Positions 24,363-36,960 of a stretch of 64,000 nucleotides of DNA are shown here, in pieces. The translations under genes and the position numbers were made by a program. The stretch is from NCBI GenBank assembly GCA_018697195.1, contig CM031858.1:87759277-87823276 (forward strand). Reading direction: 5' to 3'. The notes under the pieces are model-generated. The model was given only the letters and a program-made list of their open reading frames with translations. It had not been told where the DNA came from and did not search any database. How positions within the stretch are numbered: position 1 is the first letter of the stretch; each line of letters begins with the position of its first letter. The DNA is from Certhia americana. Taxonomy: Eukaryota; Chordata; Aves; Passeriformes; Certhiidae.

Positions 24363-25703
24363 GTGGACATACTGAGTCAGACTATTTGCCAATTTGACCC
24401 AGTATTGAGTCTTTTGACCACAGTCATAGTGGACACGCAAGCAAGAGTGCATGAACAGGTTAGGTCTGTTTTCCCAGAATAGTCTCCCAGCCTTTGAAAA
24501 TTTGTGGTCCCAGAAGATCCAGAAGAGTTATTCTGTTATTTAGAAGCTGTAATGGACGTTTGTCAATTTACCCAATTGTTTTTTGGTTGAATGTGAATAT
24601 TTTATGCTGTCTCTGTGAAGAACTGTTCCCTTGTGCCAGTTCTGCCCTAGCCACTCTCTGGTGTCACTGCATCCTGGTGGGACATCAAACTCACATGGGA
24701 CATCCAAGAGTCACTCCCTAGCCAGCCTTCTGTGATTCTTGGTGGACCTAGAGTACATCAGTCCCGGATATGTCCTTTCCTGGACTGGAGAGTTCTGGTC
24801 TCTGTGGCTGCTTCTGGTGTAAAAGCCATTCCACACTTCTGAATATCTTGGTTAGCCCATCTCTGAATATTTTCCAATCCTCATATTTTTGGGACGGGGA
24901 CAGATGTGCCCTTTGTGGAGCAATACTACATTTATGAAGTGCCAACACTACCTCTGTTACTGAAACAAGTCTTTTATCCAGTACTAGTCACTCTTCTGAA
25001 GATGCACACCAACTCTGCAGCTGAAAACCAGAGCACAGCTGGACTCGCCAGCCCCCAGCAGTGCTCTTGGAAGAGGGGGACAGTTGTGCCACCCCTGCTC
25101 TTCCTGTTTCAGAGTTGATTGCAGGAGCAGATCCCTGTAAAACTAGGGACAGGGAGAGAATTCAGAGAGGGAGGTCCTTGAAGGGTAAACACTTCAGAGG
25201 TCACTAGCCTTTTCCTCACAAGTTTAATGCTTGATAGCATAACAGTAGTCCTTTTTCCCCCAGCACGCCAGTCCTGTGAAATGAATGTTATCCTCTTCAT
25301 GTTGCCCAGACTCACAACAATGAGTTTTGCTTTTACAGCATGCACAGCCTAATTGCCATGCCACGCTGGGAGCTTACAGCCAGTTTCATGGCTTTGCTGC
25401 AGGTCGTATCACCCAGCATTTTTCCAGCATTGCTACTTTCTAAACACCTCCAGCCCCATCAAACAGCTACATGTGTTTCTTCATTTCTGCTGGGTGTATT
25501 AGCTTGTGTTTTTCAGGTTGGATTTTATTACTATATCCTCCAGATAAGGCTGCTGTCTCTATGATAGAGTTTTTGCCACCTACTACGAGATTAGCTGCAA
25601 ATTTAATTTGAGAGCTATTCATCTCCTCTTGATACCTACCATTAACAACAATAAAAGTAGAAATCACAACTGAGATTCCCAGAACCCTTCGGGTACTTGG
25701 CCT
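24363..25703 (-). mobile_element. Long, highly diverged ancient CR1 LINE relic, antisense
   Basis: Reading the + strand, blocks characteristic of the reverse complement of old amniote CR1 occur in the right order. They are GTGGACATACTGAGTCAGAC, GACCCAGTATTGAGTCTTTT and ATGAACAGGTTAGG near 24360-24465. Next come TGTGAAGAACTGTTCCCTTG near 24615, and AAAGCCATTCCACACTTCTG, TCTGAATATTTTCCAATCCT and TTTTTGGGACGGGGACAG near 24820-24905. Near the right end are TTAGCTTGTGTTTTTCAGGT, GCTGCAAATTTAATTTGAGA, ATTCATCTCCTC and TTCCCAGAACCCTTCGGGTA (25500-25695). The middle part (about 24950-25330) is much weaker. The 3' end of the element lies at the left. The last part may run into the 3' end of the reverse-transcriptase ORF, but no frame is open. 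Identification rests on remembered consensus blocks, so the subfamily is not assigned. Confidence 0.62.
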
Positions 25704-28700
25704 TATTTCAGTATACAGTTGTTGATTGTTCAGTTTTATCTATTTACAGTCCTTTGAGCAGTGTTTGGTATACAGAGCAGCTCTATGACATGCTATTAAT
25801 CACTTTCTTTGAAATGACTGTAGAAAAGGTATTGGGCCAGGAGCCAGCAATTTTGGGATCATGTTAACGGTTTGCTGTCATATTTCAATCGCTTGCACTG
25901 TGCAAAATAGTCCAAGATGTCCCTCCCTCAGGGTATTAAGTAAATATTGCAGCCCCTCTGATAAGGGAAGATTCTAAAATGTGTTAATTTGAAGAGAGCA
26001 ATTTGGTGGAAAATAAATGGCTTGTTCCTGCACAGGGATTGCATTTTTTGAGTGCATGCATTTTTTAGGAAGAACCCTGTTTCCCCAGAATTCTGTCATT
26101 GCTACAAATATTGGGGTACATTTGGGTGGGTTTCAACATCCAGAGCTTTCAGTTTATGCAGATTTAGAAAATCCTTAATTAAACAACAGAAGGCATATTA
26201 TCCTGTCTCCTTTCATCAACTTGGTACCCATCAACTACAGCTGGCACAAACCAATTATCCCTGTGGCAACCACAGCTTTTGACAGCTCTTGACACAAAAC
26301 GTTTTCAATTTGTAGGCACCCCATGCTATTTTTATGCTTCTGCAGATGATGGATGGCTGCACTGTGCACCTTCTTCTCTTGAACTTGTAGTGCTGTGGCA
26401 GTCAGAAGGGGGTTTGGGATTTCCCTTCACCAACAGCAGTTGCCAAAGCTTCCAGGGCAGTGGACACAGTACACTGCAGAATTTGACCATCCTCATCCTT
26501 GGGAAGCAGGTTGTTTCCATCAGGCTGAAGCTGATGCTCCAACTTTCTCACAATGGCTGTCATTCCCTGCAGCTCAGCTCTGCCAAAGTCAGTACCTTGA
26601 GATAAGCCTGAGTGATGGAAGTGCCCTCCTGTGACACCCATCCCACTGTTCAGGCTCTGGGATGTTGTCTCAGACTGCCTACAAGATCACCTGTCAGCTG
26701 TGGAGCAGTATGCAAGGTGACGGAGACCTGTTGCAATATTTGAGAGGGAGGGAAAAAAACAAACTGTGAGGTCTTTCAAATCAGCAGTGTCAGTTCACAG
26801 CTAATTAGAGGGCAGGAGTGTCTTTCTGGGCTAGTGACCAGACTGGCTCTGCTTCATGGCTGCCGTGCAGCTGACAGCAAGCCATGGATGACTGGGAGCT
26901 CAGGCTCTGGGCTGGGTATCACCACCCCACTCAATGTCAAAGCCAACCAGCAGTTTAGCAGTCATTTCCCTGGCAAAGATTGTCTCCTGACTCAAAGGGA
27001 GATTTAGCATTTTTCTTAGTTTGATCCATTTATCCGTCTCCAGGAGCCCAAGCCAAAATCTATTGACTTATATGGGCTTTGCATTGGGTTTCCAATTTGT
27101 TGCAATGAAACATAGATGAAATTATCCCAGATTTTCTCATTTAGAAGAGTCTTACTTATGTTCCTTCTGTGCTTAGTTCCATGATCTAACAGAAATCCAA
27201 AGCATGTAGTAGGAGATAGTTACTGCCTTAAGGACAAAAAAGTGTATTTTTCTTTGCAACACCTCCCCACGGATTTTTAGTCCAAATCTCCTCTCATAGA
27301 AATCAATGAACATTTTAGAAGTGAGATCAAGATCAGATCAGAGTCCCTCAACTCTTTTTGTTTACCTAAGCTGGGCTGCAAACCTGGGTTCCTTTTCTCT
27401 CTTGTTTTAACAGAACACCATGTTGGCACATTATCTGGATAAACCTGCAATATACAGGTTTAAGTAATCAGTATAGAGAATGTCAAAGAGTCAAGAGTCG
27501 TGATTTCACACACACACACACAGGATGGTTGGCTTGTTTTGGGGTTTTTTTGAAATGAAAAGCAAAATACCAAGTAAGAGTCTGAGGAATAGGAGAACAA
27601 TTGTATTACTTTTTTGAATTGAATGCAGAAAATTCTTAAGTTCCTGACCTTTACCTTGAAAAGGAAATCTCTAATAGCTTGAAGTTGATATTTTATATGT
27701 TGCATTTGTAGGTATTTTCTAAAAAAAAAAAACATTTTTAGGAATTTTTCCTCAAGTATCTCTACAGGTAATTAACTGGATTGACCTTTCAAAAACTGTG
27801 TCTTCAGTAGAAAGATAACACTTTGTAAGGTTATGTATTATAATTGTATGGATTTTTGTGAATTGGATGACACCACTAAATGTTTGGATACCTCTTTAAT
27901 ACACTGGTAATTTAGGTTCTATAATTTTAGCCACTGGAGGGCTCCCCAATTTTTTTTAATTAATTTAGTAGGACATATAGTATAAAAGATGAAGGAATAA
28001 TACCAGGCAGTGTGGTCCTAGTCACTACCATCATCTCTAAAAACAATAAATTTAATGTGAATTCCAGGTATTCCTTGGCACAATAACTCAACCAAAATAC
28101 TAGGAGAAAATAATTTTGGTATTTTTATTAGGATAAATAGTCCACTATGAGTTGAGCTACCAGCAAGACTGAGTGTAGTTTTCTTGTGAGATATGCATAA
28201 AAAAAAAAGATTTTGGGGCATGGTAGCATTACATAATCAGGTAAATTCCCACAAAGTTTACTCTAATATATCAATACTTTAATGTATCCATTTTTCATGT
28301 GGATGGTTTAATTATCATTGCAACTTTCCCATGCTCTCAGCCTACAAGCTCACCTCTGTACTGCCACTTCACTGATATCCTTTCCAGAGGCAGCTGCTCA
28401 GAGAAACTGCCTTGGGTTTTTCTAAATAATTATCTATGCAGACATTTCTATTCTGAACATGGCCAGATCAGAGTCTATCCTGCATCCTGCTCTAGCTATT
28501 GCACTCCAAGCTCTGAACTAACCACCTCCCAAAATCCTAGATCTGGTTGCATGACAATATCCATGCCTGCTCATGTCAGAAACCTGGTGGTGTTCTTGCC
28601 ACAGCTGACTGCAAGAAGGAGAGAGCAATAACCCCAGCCATGAAACATTTGCTGGTGAGTGCAGGAAGACAGGTCAGGGGCAGGCGTGTCCCACTGGAAA

Positions 28701-30198
28701 CCACTTTGTCAGAAGTAGGTTCGAGCAATTTTTATAGACAGTGTTGCAACCCTCTCTGTCCTACTGACCTACTAGCTGCCATTCTGATCAGACACAGACT
28801 CAGGGATCTGGCATGGTTTGGGTGATGCAGTTATACAGTTGCTGGTATGTATTGCAGAAAGCAATGTAAATGGAAAAAAAGCCTGAACTGTGAGACTCAG
28901 GTCTGCAAATCGAAGCACAGAGTACACAAACACTCATCAGTATGGGCGCATTTGGTGCACCCTTAGGAAAGAGAAATGAGTGGCACCAATTGTTCCCTCA
29001 ACTCTTGTCTTTCATAGTGCCTTTATCCAAAGCAAAGGTATCCATACCTCAGCATGGTGAGCAGTAGTTGTAGACTCCTTAGCAGAAAGGCATATTTGCT
29101 GGTAATAAAATATTAACCCATATGAAGGGCTGGTAAAATATTTAAATATCCTACATTCCTCTACTCTTCAGCTTCCCAGCTGGCACAAATCACTACCATG
29201 ATTTGGAATCTGATCAAACATGTTTCATTGGTACAAAGAGGCTAATTTATAAAGAAGGATTAAACCCTCTGCAAGACCAGGCTGGTTGGAGTTTCACTTT
29301 CCCCTTTTCGTGCTGTAAGGCTCTTAAACATTTTTCCGCACAGGGCTTTTCACTAATTTATCTTACAGCCTTTTGAGGCCACGTATTTTAATTCAGAAAC
29401 CTGAGGGCTGAAAATTCCTATTTATCCACAAGGCAAGTTCTGTTTTGCCCTTGGCCCTATGAACAACTTTGCAGTAACCCTTCAGCATACTTTGAGCCTG
29501 ACCTGTATGAAGGGCAGACAAGGTTACAGCAAGTCTTGGGACCAAAAGAGATGATGAGCAAAGGTGAAGAATCATGCCAAATATAATGCAGATACCTAGA
29601 GGTGATGCAAATTAAGTTTGCCTGGGACATGGCATGGGAGCAGAAACAAGGGGAGCATATGACAACCTTGGCCTCAGGTAATGCAGGTGCACACACCAGG
29701 GTGATGAAGGCCACATTTCAGTTAGTGATGGTGTGGAACAGCATTGCTTCTTGTGTAAAAGTGAGCTGCCTTGTCATTTCAAGGGGTGCCCCTCAGCACT
29801 CTGAGAAATAGGACAGAGAGGGAAGTTCCTGTACTTGTCCTATCATAGCTTTGCTGGTTGAACTCCTTCTCTTCTCTACTTCAAGCTAACAGAAGCCAAC
29901 TTAGCTTGTACTGAAACACCAACATTACAAAGAAGTGCCTTAAACAAAAGCCATTGTTTCTTTGCCACAGGCAATTTTGAGTCTTCTGTGGCATTTTGAA
30001 GAAAGGTACCCCCCAAAGTTTGTTTTGGAAGCAGACCCAGTTGGCAGCAAATAAATGATATCGAAGGAATGCTGTGGTCTGAAAGGTGGATTTTTCACCT
30101 TATCCAGAACCAACTACCTACCCAGTTTACCCCAGAGTCCTGGGACAAGATCCATGCCCCACTGCATTTCTTGTTCTACTCATCACTGTTGCAGAGCT

Positions 30199-30202
<4 letters not shown>
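25704..30202. other. Unique non-coding sequence
   Basis: No gene recognised. Around 26280-26640 three open frames of 79-108 codons overlap on both strands without resemblance to any family. A short (CA)8 lies at 27507-27522. Confidence 0.5.
27507..27522 (+). repeat. (CA)8 microsatellite
   Basis: Eight perfect CA units followed by GG. Confidence 0.9.
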
Positions 30203-30251
<49 letters not shown>

Positions 30252-30261
30252 NNNNNNNNNN

Positions 30262-30308
<47 letters not shown>
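30203..30308 (+). repeat. (AC)n microsatellite containing an assembly gap
   Basis: Uninterrupted AC units run from 30203 to 30251, then ten N at 30252-30261, then AC units to 30308. Because both flanks are the same repeat, the N block is a collapsed or unspanned stretch of the array, and the true repeat number is unknown and probably larger than shown. Translations across this stretch (Thr-His or Cys-Val repeats) are artefacts. Confidence 0.97.
30252..30261. other. Assembly gap (10 N)
   Basis: Ten undetermined bases inside the (AC)n array. A block of exactly ten may be a placeholder rather than a measured length. Confidence 0.98.
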
Positions 30309-30311
<3 letters not shown>

Positions 30312-32621
30312 GTAAGCATCTTCCAGATATATGCGTTGATCATTTGCTAGGTAAATTATTTTAAACAACAACTTGACATTAGACCTATCTTGTAACTTTA
30401 AAATCATCAAGTGTTCAGTTATTTCCTAGGAAAACTTTGAAGTGGTGCTGTTAGATTCAGCTCTCCATGTGCTATCAGTGAGCTGGAGAATATGACATTT
30501 GCATACTCCTGGCTTGGATGCTGTCAGTTTTCCTGCTATTATTTTATTGGGTCTAGGTGCAGATTATAGCAATGATGTAAGGGTTTGTCAAAGTGGGTTT
30601 GGTTTGTTTTTTGGGGTTTTTTTTGGTTTTAAATTTACATTACAAACACCTCTTAAAGAAGATCCAGTTAAGCTTGGCCTGTTCCCTGGGAAATTGTCCA
30701 TGTGGTGTTTAATATTTAATATTGTTTCTGAAGATTTCTTTATTTTCTGAAGTGTTTTTAATTATTTCTGTTTTCATCACAGTTTGAAATTTGTTTTTTC
30801 ATGAGTACACAGGTAAGAATGAGGCTCTTCCTATGCTTCATACAAAAATCAACATTATTTTGTTAATCATTGAAAAGATGTTGCTAATACAATAGCCTGC
30901 AGAAGATGAGAAAGGGAGAACTGAAAGGTTTCTGTAAGAATGCCTAAAGAAATGGCAGAAACATGATACAGCTTTCAAACACAGACAAGGCTTCATTCTT
31001 TCTGTCTTGTTTGATAAAAAATGAACCACATAGTGAATGCTGTAGCTTCATGTTACTCCTGTCGAATCTTTAGTAAGTGGGTGTCCAGGGAATTAGATCA
31101 TAAGCAGAGGGAATATTCCTCTCATTTGAAAGGTTTCTCACTGTGTTTATTAATCTAACCATTGATTTTTAGAAGGCAAAATATGCTATTTTCAAAGGGG
31201 TTCAATGAAGTGAGATCTGCCTGACCCCTTTACAGGCTATTCTGAGAGACACTTATCCTATGTATCAACGGAAATACTCAGAGAGAATACATGTAATGTA
31301 ATTATTCATAAAAGAGAGCTAAATCACCGAGCAGTTACACATCACTTAGGCTGAAAATATCTTCAGTTAAGGTAGGAATGAAGTAATATCACATTTTATG
31401 CAAGTTCCCATCAATAAGCTTGACACATGTCAGCTCTCATTTAATAACATATTTTACTTCTAATAATTCTCCTTTTTTTCCAGGTTCAAAAAATATCGAA
31501 GAAGGCTCAACTGTTCGCAGAAATGAAATGTGGTTGTAGGAGGAATTAGGGTTTCATGTTTCAGGGCACAAAATAATCCCCTTCTGAGGAGGCTAAGATG
31601 CACTTTCCTGTTTGGAAAGGAGCATCAGCATCACTGGATGCCTCATCACTGGACTCAGGAAATGGCAGAAGTGTGAGCAGAGGTTATAACCAGGTTGACA
31701 AGTCCTGTGGTTCATACACCTCCATTTCTGTCCTCAAAATGTTTGGGAGGTCCTTTCTGCCTGAGCCAGTGCTAATTACCTCATGTAAATAAACAGAAAG
31801 GACCATGTCATTCTGGCACACAAGTGTTTTCAAAGCACTAGGCTTTCTCAAATTAAGTGAACAAAATGCAACTTCATCCTGAGCAGCAATTGGGAAGGGA
31901 GACAAGTGAAAAAAGCAAGGTGTTGGACATGGGTTAGGACTGGGGAGTCATCCTGAATGGTAACTGAATGGTGACAACCAGAACAGCGTTTCCTGCCCAG
32001 GCAACACTGCAGCTGGTGAGCTGGAGAGACGAGGCTCTTTGCCCCTGTTAAACATCCTAAATCCTGCTCTGCATAGATTTCAGGGATGCACTGAACATAA
32101 TTCCACCCCTCAGCACCTGGATCTCAGTGTCTGCAGCATGGAGAGAAACCAGGCTGGGAAGGGAACCAAGAACACATAGAAGCCATTCCCACAGGGAGCC
32201 TCACTTAATCCAGCCCCACACAAGCACGCTCAGTCAGAAAACAGAAGGGCTGCAGCTCCTGCCAGGCAGCTCTAACAGCAGTGTAATCAGAGAGAAAAAG
32301 AAAATCCATCCTGCAGCAGCTCTAAAACAACAAAAAAAAAATGCTTCCAGGCTGCAAGAGCAGCAAGGTAGGCAGCAGCAGTTAGAAAAATGAATTTCCA
32401 TGTCAGCATCTCAGGCTTCTCTGCCTCCATTATTTCCCTTGGTGAAAGGGTTGCAAAGTGGGATTCAGCTCTTTAGGTGTGCAGTGCCACTTTGGGCACC
32501 TTTGGGTTGCAGAGGACTGGCAGGTTCCTGGGACAGCCACTGGAGCCAGGTGGGAGAGCACAGAACATCTCAAACAGCATCCAGCCCCATGATAGGCAAC
32601 TAACTCAAGGTAAACCCAGAG
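30309..32621. other. Unique non-coding sequence with a G/T-rich patch
   Basis: A G/T-only patch at about 30594-30630 (GGTTTGG, TTTTTTGGGG, T8GG) is the only low-complexity feature. No gene or repeat family was recognised in the rest. Confidence 0.5.
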
Positions 32622-32627
32622 AAATAC
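32622..32627 (+). repeat. Target-site duplication, left copy
   Basis: AAATAC stands immediately before the TG end of the solo LTR and is repeated exactly at 32964-32969 directly after its CA end. Confidence 0.85.
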
Positions 32628-32679
32628 TGTTGTATTCCCTTTAGGAATGTTTTTCCCCCAAAACCCCTCCCCCAGAAAC

Positions 32680-32700
32680 GGTAACCTGGCCTGGGTTACC
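32680..32700. promoter_or_regulatory. GGTAACC inverted repeat in LTR U3
   Basis: GGTAACC (32680-32686) and GGTTACC (32694-32700) are perfect inverted copies 7 bp apart, about 60 bp upstream of the TATA-like box. Further GGTAAC words stand nearby, at 32735. The position fits a U3 protein-binding site, but no specific factor can be named from the sequence. Confidence 0.5.
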
Positions 32701-32760
32701 TGCCCCCTGGTCTCCTGACCTATAGGATCGGATAGGTAACTTGACCCCGACCCCAAAGGT

Positions 32761-32770
32761 GATAAAAACC
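32761..32770 (+). promoter_or_regulatory. LTR TATA-like box
   Basis: GATAAAAACC lies 59 bp upstream of AATAAA, a spacing compatible with a short R region. Activity is not known. Confidence 0.6.
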
Positions 32771-32819
32771 CCTCTCCCCCATGTGACCGCTCTCTCTCGC
32801 CTCCGGACTCCCTTCAAGG

Positions 32820-32825
32820 AATAAA
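32820..32825 (+). terminator. LTR polyadenylation signal
   Basis: A canonical AATAAA is followed by GGCC and, within 60 bp, the G/T-rich stretch GGGGTAAGGGGG...CTTTTGTAA, as expected at an R/U5 junction. Confidence 0.65.
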
Positions 32826-32963
32826 GGCCTTGGAATACATCCTGGGGTAAGGGGGCCTCTTTTGTAACTCTCTCTACCCTATTCTGTAGTTCCCTCTTCC
32901 AATACTCCCCCTAAATCTGGGCTGGCAGCTTGTGGGGGGGTTAAAGGGACAGGAGAATCTACA

Positions 32964-32969
32964 AAATAC
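32964..32969 (+). repeat. Target-site duplication, right copy
   Basis: AAATAC directly follows the CA end of the LTR and matches 32622-32627 exactly. Confidence 0.85.
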
Positions 32970-35900
32970 CAACAGATACATGGATCTAAAGTTAAAGGGA
33001 TGAAGGTAAAAATGCAATTAATTATTGTCAAAACCCTAAATTTAGTTTCTATAAACACAGACATAAATATGTATTTGTATGTATTTGTATAAAGAAATAA
33101 AAAAAAAATTTTGTAATGTACTATTATCTGTTGTGACACTTTAAATCGATTGAGTGGGAAATACAGTGAATTCTGCATAGCAAACACATTTTCTGAGATG
33201 TTTTCTGATGCACCTCACTAGTGCTGCCCTTCCAGCAGAGACACAGATTTTGTAAGCTGTGTGTCAGGAGTGATTTTGTTGGTCTTTTTGGCCATTTTTT
33301 ATGTTTTGGGATATGCCAGCCCTATGCACAGCCTGGCCTCATTCATCTCACAGAAACAAGTTACTTTTTAGTTCCAGTGACAGTGCTGTCAAATCTCTTA
33401 TGATTTTAAGGTATGGGAAGAGTGGGAGTAGAATTGAGCTTTTCTTGCTGTCTTGCTTAAACCTATTCATATTGATATACTTTCATCTGTAGCTTACTGT
33501 TATTTCATAATAGAACAATTCTCCCCATGCTCATTAAAGAGGAAATATGGAAGCAAGAGGGACCAAGGAAGCTGCAAATTAATGCTGATGAAAATGAAGA
33601 GGACAGAGGGTATTCCAATAAGTCTTTCCTATGTCTCCCAAGGTGTGCTCCAACAGAGAAATAATCTGACCCTCCAAACTGTAATCTAACAAGTGCAGAA
33701 TTCCTTTCTGACTATAAACTACACAGAAAACCCGAAGTGTAACTCTTGCTATACAGCCTTTGGGATTGTGGTGATTTCTTAAGTAATCACTCTTTGCAGC
33801 AAGTCACAATGTCAAGGCAGAAGAGATTCTCACTGAATGATTTATGGGAATTTGCATTACATTTCATATGGTATAGCTGTCAATGAAACTAACCACAAAT
33901 GTAAAGAAAGATCTTTATCATGTTGAAATAAATTGCTCACACATGACTTGTGAGAAAATTGTTAAGTACCGAGTCAATATTTTCCAGAAATTCTGAGTAA
34001 AGCAAAATTTTAATTTTCTTGTATCCTGGTCCCAGTTTAGAAGGATTTTTTCCCCTTGTATAAAATGGTATGATTGTCCTTGTAAAAGATATTCAGGCTC
34101 CCAGCAAACTCTTCTGTTGCTTTGTTCACCTCCAGTTCCAGTCAGCAGAGCTGAATGAATATTGTTGTGTGTATTAACTCTGCTCTCATTGGCATGAGCT
34201 GGGATACTTTACTTGTTCAGAAGTCACTTAGAAAGTGTGAGTTGTCTCTGAGCAAAGGCAGTGGCTTTCTTCTGTCATTCATTACACCACATCTTCACGG
34301 TGGGCAGAAACATCGATTTTATGTTATCCTTCTTGAATAACATTAGAAAGCTTTATGGGCTGCAATCATGAACTCATCTCTGTGCAGCCTCTGGACACAG
34401 CTGTAATGAATACACCTATATTTATTGACCTGTAAACTGGCTTTAAGATACACCTGGATAACTCCTCGCAGCTGTCCTCCATTGCCATTCTCAGTAATAT
34501 CCGCCTGGTTAGGAACAAATGATCCTGATTTCTCTGGAGCTTTGGGATCTGGTAAATGAACTGTGAATGTGATTTTGCACTAAATGAGTCTATAAAGTAA
34601 TGATTTAATTCATGACATTTGTTTATACCTTAGAAAAATCGTGAACCTTTGCACAGACAACATGGCCAAGGCCCACAGGGATTGAGGCCTGTGTGTTGCA
34701 ACAGGCAAATCCAGGGAGCAAAGGCACAGAAATGGGGCTGCTATGGGGCCAGCAGGGAATTCTTGGAGAGAAGCACGTGGGCACACGTTGCATTCCAAAT
34801 GCCCCAGGGCTGCTGCCAGCGTTTCTGTGAGCTGATCAGCACAGAGAGAGGGTGCCTGCCCAGCACCTCTGGACCTCTGGGCAGGGCACAGCAACAGCTA
34901 CCTGCCCCTTCAGCTCTTGGTATTTAAAAAAAAAAACCCAGGAATTACAGGCTTTCAGGTACAACACTGGACAGAGGAAGGAGATACAGACATGGAAATC
35001 ATGGAAATCCCAAGGAAAGTTCCTGGTGATTACTTGCACACCCCTCCTGGTTTCCTAACTGCAGCTGAAAGATCTAAGTTTTTTTTTCTGTGGAAAATAC
35101 TGATGTCCTTCTTGGGAGCTCACCATCCACAGTGGATGCCTTGGCTCCAGCAAAAACCTTGGCAGTTCAGGGCCAAGGGAGTCAACTCTCAGGTTTACAG
35201 GTGGTGGTTTCTCTGATCTGGGACTCAAATGGCCAAAAGCTAAGAAAATGGGGAACATTTTCTGACTCAGAGTTTAAAACTGTTGTGGTTCTGTGGGATA
35301 AACATTATTTTTAATGTAGAAGGTATATTTTCATGGGCAGTACACATTCAAAGAAGTTCCCATATGCGCTCTTCTACCACAAGTCATTACTTTGATCTGA
35401 TGAAACATATTATACAAACACGGCATACACAAAATTTATAGTGAGAGAGGGTAATCCTGTAACTGGCTTTATGATAAAGAAAAGAAGCAATAGGAACACC
35501 AAAACAACTCTTTAAAAGTCTCATAAAGCAAACCAGATTGAAAATCGTTAGTGATAACACCAATGTAATTCCAGTTTAACTCCATTACACTGAGAAATTA
35601 CCAATAAATGACAAAAAAGCACTTGCTGCAAGCCAGAAAACCCAGACAACAGATTTTGTCAGCTCTTCTCTCATTATCTATATACAATACTGCTCAGCTT
35701 CTTAATGGAAGCAAGGTTTGAAGCTGATTTTGCTTTGTTCTAAACAATAGTATCCCCCGTTGGTGTGGCATGATTGCTAGGTATTTTTTCCTGAATACAC
35801 ACAGTCAGTTCTTTCTACCTTTACATTTAAAGGTGTTATTGATAAAGACAATGTCCCATAAAATTGTATTGTAGAATCTATGACTACATTTGAGTTCACA

Positions 35901-36960
35901 CATTCCCTGGATAACAGTGGAATATATTTGTTTGAGGTTCAGTAGTCACCAACATTTTTCACTCATTACCTGTTGGTAGATTTGTTTGCAATATGCCACA
36001 GACTGTGAATGAATGCCAGTTTTATATTTTTTGATAGGCTGTGTACTTAATTTAGCACATCTGTACACACTGTCAAGCACCTAGATTCAGCTGGAAAGTC
36101 CTTTCACATCAATGGGTTTTTCTATTTCCTTTTTCTAATAATACTTTAGAAAAATCCACAAGAGCACAGCAGTAAAAAATGGGCATACATAAGCACATGT
36201 ATATAGTCAAGATAAGAAAGCAAGCTCCCAAAAGCATGCAGAAGGAAACAAAGAGAAAAAGCTACCCTTGAATCAAACTGTAACCTCTTTCAGCAGTGTT
36301 AGCAAATACTTTTCTGAAATATGATTATTTTCCCCTTTTCCAGGACTTGTTAAAAATGTTTAGTTCTGCTCTGAAAATTGCCTGGTACAGTATCTAATTT
36401 ATCCAAATCTAATCTCCCCATCACATGTATTTACCTCAGGAAACACATTGTCACGTGTTTACTTCAGGAAAAAAATAAATAAATGCAAGTTGTGCATAGC
36501 AGAACTCTGAACTCGGAAAGGCTGCTCGTGTGTTTGTGTGTCTGTATTTGCAGACCCGCATGTGTGCTTGTGTGTAGACAAGGGGACATGGCCAGGAAGG
36601 CAACTGGATAATCAAGCATCTAGGGAAATAAGTCTAACTGTCCTTAGTCAGACCTTTGCCATTTCCCATCACCCTCCCCACTGCCACCAGAGTCCCCGGG
36701 GACTCGTCAGAGCAGTTCCCCCACATTGCTGGGAGCAAAGCTTATCTTCCACAGACTGCCAGGAAAACTTGCCTCCAGGCTGGGGCAGTGTCAGGACCTG
36801 TGACAGGAAGCCTACAGTGAACCTCATAACTCAGACCAAGGTTTCAAGCCAGGATGTAAACAGAAACTGGTTATGAAATCCAAGTTTGAATTTGGTGATT
36901 AGTGTGAGTGCCATAACCTAATGCTGGTCAAAAACTGTTCCTGGGAAACTGAGTGCCTTT
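32970..36960. other. Unique non-coding sequence
   Basis: No gene or repeat family recognised. Open frames around 34610-35314 overlap in up to four frames and are not credible. Confidence 0.5.

Larger units (their letters stand above)
32628..32963 (+). mobile_element. Solo LTR of an endogenous retrovirus (ERVK-like), intact ends
   Basis: A 336-bp segment begins TGTTGTATTCCC and ends GAATCTACA, so it has the 5'-TG...CA-3' ends of a retroviral LTR. It is flanked by a perfect 6-bp duplication, AAATAC. Inside are, in the correct order for a + strand LTR, a TATA-like box GATAAAAACC (32761) at the end of a CpG-containing U3, a C/T-rich presumed R start, the polyadenylation signal AATAAA (32820-32825) and a ~135-bp G/T-rich presumed U5. 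U3 contains a GGTAACC/GGTTACC stem (32680-32700). No viral internal region, primer-binding site or polypurine tract borders it, so recombination between two LTRs has removed the body. A 6-bp duplication is usual for alpha/beta-type (ERVK) elements. The family name is not determined. Confidence 0.85.

Noticed and set aside
30055..30410. Open frames encoding Thr-His or Cys-Val repeats
   Set aside because: They are translations of the (AC)n microsatellite and its N gap.
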